Source of the DNA: Bacteroidia bacterium
GTDB lineage: Bacteria > Bacteroidota > Bacteroidia > Cytophagales > Cyclobacteriaceae
Length of the DNA stretch: 8,929 nucleotides
Reading direction: 5' to 3'
Assembly (NCBI GenBank): GCA_025356795.1
Contig: JANXRR010000629.1
Location: 1-8,929, forward strand
Below the pieces are notes generated by a model. It did no database searches. It was given only the letters and a program-made list of their open reading frames with translations, and had not been told where the DNA came from. Made by a program: the position numbers and the translations under genes. Positions 7,186 to 8,929 of this stretch are shown here, piece by piece. Position 1 is the stretch's first letter. Each line of letters opens with the position of its first letter.

Positions 7186-7452
7186 TTAAAAGGTTAATCG
7201 CAAATTGATAACCGAACTTTGCATTTTGTAAGCTATCTCTGGCGTATAATTCTGGAGTGGCAAACTCCTGTTAAGCAAGTAACCCTCTGGAGTTAGTTTC
7301 ATAGAGAAGTTGAGATTTTTCTTTATTGAGGCTTTTCCTCTTAGCCCCAGTTCTAAATTTTCGAATTTAAATTTCTTAAACATTACTTGGCGGGAAATTA
7401 AAAGCGAAGCTGCAAAATAAAGGGCTAATTGTTTTATGGAATAGCTTTTCAT
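7186..7452 (-). CDS. Doubtful small ORF; possible remnant of an outer-membrane beta-barrel protein
   Basis: This 88-residue minus-strand ORF fills most of the space between the DUF5686 gene and selU. It ends 8 bp from the convergent stop of the former. The first ~20 residues (start MKSYSIKQ, then LALYFAASLLIS) resemble a signal peptide without a good cleavage site. The remaining part (F-E-N-L-E-L-G-L-R-G-K-A-S... to the terminal V-I-N-L-R-L-T-F) has alternating strands and ends in phenylalanine, as outer-membrane barrels do. No ribosome-binding site or TAnnTTTG box lies upstream, and the frame closes shortly before the ATG. It could be a real small protein, the end of a decayed barrel gene after a deletion, or chance. 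I recognise no family. Confidence 0.3.
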   Translation of the reverse strand: MKSYSIKQLALYFAASLLISRQVMFKKFKFENLELGLRGKASIKKNLNFSMKLTPEGYLLNRSLPLQNYTPEIAYKMQSSVINLRLTF

Positions 7453-7525
7453 TGAAATAAAATTATAAAAATCAGAGGATATTAAAAACCACTGCTAATA
7501 TCTAAAATTGCCTTAATAATTTAGC

Positions 7526-7533
7526 CATCTTTG
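7526..7533 (+). promoter_or_regulatory. Possible -7 promoter box for selU
   Basis: CATCTTTG differs from TAnnTTTG only in its first base and sits in AT-rich intergenic DNA 3 bases before the selU ATG. The only upstream TTG (7508-7510) is 15 bp away, shorter than the usual 19-21. The very close distance to the ATG would require a leaderless message, so this call is weak. Confidence 0.3.
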
Positions 7534-7536
7534 GAG

Positions 7537-8550
7537 ATGCAAATTTCAATTGCTGATTTCTTAGCCTTGCGGCAATCTATGCCAGTAATTGATGTGCGTT
7601 CGCAAGGAGAGTTTTCTGAAGGCCATATTCGCGGAGCGCTTAACGTATCTTTACTAACCAACGAGGAACGAGTTATTGTAGGCACAGCTTATAAACAGCA
7701 AGGTCAACAGACAGCCATAAAAGAAGGCTTTAGATTGGTGGGCCCTCGGCTCTTAGATATCATTAATGATACCGAAAAAATAGCTCAAGGAAAAGAGGTA
7801 TTAGTTAATTGCTGGCGAGGCGGTATGCGTTCAACTAATTTCTGCCAGTTTGTGAGTATGGCAAGAATTAAATCACACTCATTGAAAGGCGGCTATAAAG
7901 CTTATCGACAACTTGGTTTACAAACTTTTCAAAAACCATCGCAACTAATTTTAATTACGGGTTGCACGGGTAGTGGCAAGAGCGAATTACTTAGAGCATT
8001 AGCAAAGGCTGGTGAGCAGGTGTTGGATTTAGAAAACTTAGCTAATCATAAAGGATCAGCATTTGGTGGCTTAATGCTGCCACCACAGCCTTCAACAGAA
8101 CAATTTCAAAATGATCTATTTGAAGATCTTTTCACATTAGATTTATCAAAACGCATTTGGGTTGAAGATGAATCCATTACTATCGGAAAAATTTCTATAC
8201 CTGTTGACTTCTGGAGACAGATGCAAACAAGTCCTTTACTTCAAATGAATGTAACTAAGGAAGTTCGCATTCAACGTTTGGTAACTGAATATGGAATTTC
8301 CGATAAAGAAGAATTTTCCAAAGCAATGGATAAAATTGCCAAGCGATTAGGAGGTCAGCATTTAAAATCAGCCAAAGAAAAATTACAACAAGGCGATATG
8401 GCTGCTACTATTGATATTCTCTTAACTTACTATGATAAATATTATTTGGGAAGTATTGAAAAGAAAAAGGAAAGAGTAAAACTCAAAATAGATTGGGATG
8501 GAAATAATGTGTTCTCTTTGGCAAGAGAAATTAAAATTACAAATTATTAA
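7537..8550 (+). CDS. mnmH: tRNA 2-selenouridine synthase
   Basis: MnmH (SelU/YbbB) replaces the sulfur of 2-thiouridine at wobble position 34 of tRNA-Lys, -Glu and -Gln with selenium from selenophosphate, through a geranylated intermediate. The 337 residues are slightly fewer than the 364 of E. coli. The N-terminal rhodanese domain (about 1-128) includes D-V-R at 19-21, E-G-H-I-R-G-A at 28-34 and the catalytic loop N-C-W-R-G-G-M-R-S with Cys92, equivalent to E. coli Cys97. The C-terminal part has a P-loop G-C-T-G-S-G-K-S (142-149), [15 protein letters not shown] (164-178) and V-E-D-E-S (209-213), all hallmarks of the family. The ATG at 7537 is preferred over a TTG at 7531, which overlaps the promoter-like box. 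selD follows 53 bp downstream and supplies the selenium donor, supporting the assignment. Confidence 0.96.
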   Translation: MQISIADFLALRQSMPVIDVRSQGEFSEGHIRGALNVSLLTNEERVIVGTAYKQQGQQTAIKEGFRLVGPRLLDIINDTEKIAQGKEVLVNCWRGGMRSTNFCQFVSMARIKSHSLKGGYKAYRQLGLQTFQKPSQLILITGCTGSGKSELLRALAKAGEQVLDLENLANHKGSAFGGLMLPPQPSTEQFQNDLFEDLFTLDLSKRIWVEDESITIGKISIPVDFWRQMQTSPLLQMNVTKEVRIQRLVTEYGISDKEEFSKAMDKIAKRLGGQHLKSAKEKLQQGDMAATIDILLTYYDKYYLGSIEKKKERVKLKIDWDGNNVFSLAREIKITNY

Positions 8551-8603
8551 ATTATAATATTAAGCTTAAAACTAATGGCCTATACTCGAAGATATTAAAT
8601 TCT

Positions 8604-8929
8604 ATGAATGATATAAAACTCACTCAATTTTCTCACGGGGCAGGCTGTGGCTGTAAAATTTCTCCTGCAGTCCTTGATTCTATGCTTCACTCTGACTTAC
8701 CAAAAACAATATTCCCCAATCTTCTTGTTGGAAATGAGTCGAAGGACGATGCAGCTGTTTATGACATTGGCGATGGCATGTGCATAGTAAGTACCACTGA
8801 TTTTTTTATGCCCATTGTTGATGATGCATTTACCTTTGGTGCGATAGCTTCGGTTAATGCCATCAGCGATGTTTATGCAATGGGAGGTAAGCCCTTTATG
8901 GCCATTGCAATACTTGGTTGGCCCGTTAA
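8604..8929 (+). CDS. selD: Selenophosphate synthetase (selenide, water dikinase), N-terminal part; 3' end outside window
   Basis: SelD makes selenophosphate from selenide and ATP, releasing AMP and phosphate. In total 108 complete codons are visible. The final bases GTTAA are not a stop in this frame, so the gene runs off the window. The glycine-rich loop H-G-A-G-C-G-C-K at 11-18 places Cys15 and Lys18 at the positions of catalytic Cys17 and Lys20 of E. coli. The codon for Cys15 is TGT, so this is the cysteine rather than the selenocysteine form and needs no UGA recoding. Asp49 (in K-D-D-A-A-V-Y-D), Asp66 (T-T-D-F-F) and Asp89 ([13 protein letters not shown]) match the metal/ATP-binding aspartates (E. 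coli Asp51, Asp68, Asp91). Lying just downstream of mnmH, it probably provides selenophosphate for tRNA selenation. Confidence 0.96.
   Translation, partial: MNDIKLTQFSHGAGCGCKISPAVLDSMLHSDLPKTIFPNLLVGNESKDDAAVYDIGDGMCIVSTTDFFMPIVDDAFTFGAIASVNAISDVYAMGGKPFMAIAILGWPV

Larger units (their letters stand above)
7178..7536. other. Intergenic region between the DUF5686 gene and selU
   Basis: This is 359 bases with no convincing gene apart from the doubtful minus-strand ORF at 7186-7452. No tRNA, direct repeat, insertion-sequence end or strong GC-rich hairpin with a T-tract was found. The last 84 bases are very AT-rich and hold the weak promoter box in front of selU. Confidence 0.6.

Noticed and set aside
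8927..8929. Final TAA as the stop of selD, making it a truncated gene
   Set aside because: The reading frame from the ATG at 8604 reads CCC GTT AA, so TAA is out of frame and the gene is simply cut by the window edge.

Overview
The window looks like chromosomal DNA from a Bacteroidota bacterium, most likely of the Cytophagia/Cytophagales type. The DNA is AT-rich. Genes mostly lack a clear Shine-Dalgarno sequence. Several starts lie just downstream of the Bacteroidota promoter element TAnnTTTG. One gene encodes a CarboxypepD_reg-like/DUF5686 outer-membrane protein, an architecture I know mainly from this phylum. This assignment is inference; no rRNA or marker phylogeny is available.

Layout. 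(1) Bases 1-2248 hold a surface-glycan cluster: the 3' end of a family-9 glycosyltransferase, a second complete family-9 enzyme with a GTG start, and a family-2 glycosyltransferase overlapping it by 4 bp. They probably add successive sugars to lipopolysaccharide or another envelope glycan. (2) Bases 2261-3726 hold a promoter and a tight three-gene unit: an ECF sigma factor, an 89-residue zinc-type anti-sigma factor, and guanylate kinase (gmk). The sigma and anti-sigma pair strongly resembles the thiol-oxidation switch SigR/RsrA of actinobacteria, including all six key Cys/His positions of RsrA. (3) Bases 3811-4433 hold nadD (NAD biosynthesis) behind its own promoter. (4) Bases 4550-7177 encode an 875-residue outer-membrane protein with signal peptide, CarboxypepD_reg-like domain and DUF5686 barrel. 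(5) Bases 7178-7536 are nearly gene-free, with one doubtful minus-strand ORF whose C-terminus resembles an outer-membrane barrel. (6) Bases 7537-8929 hold the selenium pair selU/mnmH (tRNA 2-selenouridine synthase) and the 5' part of selD (selenophosphate synthetase), which makes the selenium donor SelU needs.

All confident genes are on the plus strand. The window is mainly core metabolism and envelope biogenesis, with no sign of mobile elements, CRISPR, tRNA or rRNA. The most interesting feature is the redox-type sigma/anti-sigma switch, which overlaps and probably shares a transcript with the essential nucleotide kinase gene gmk.
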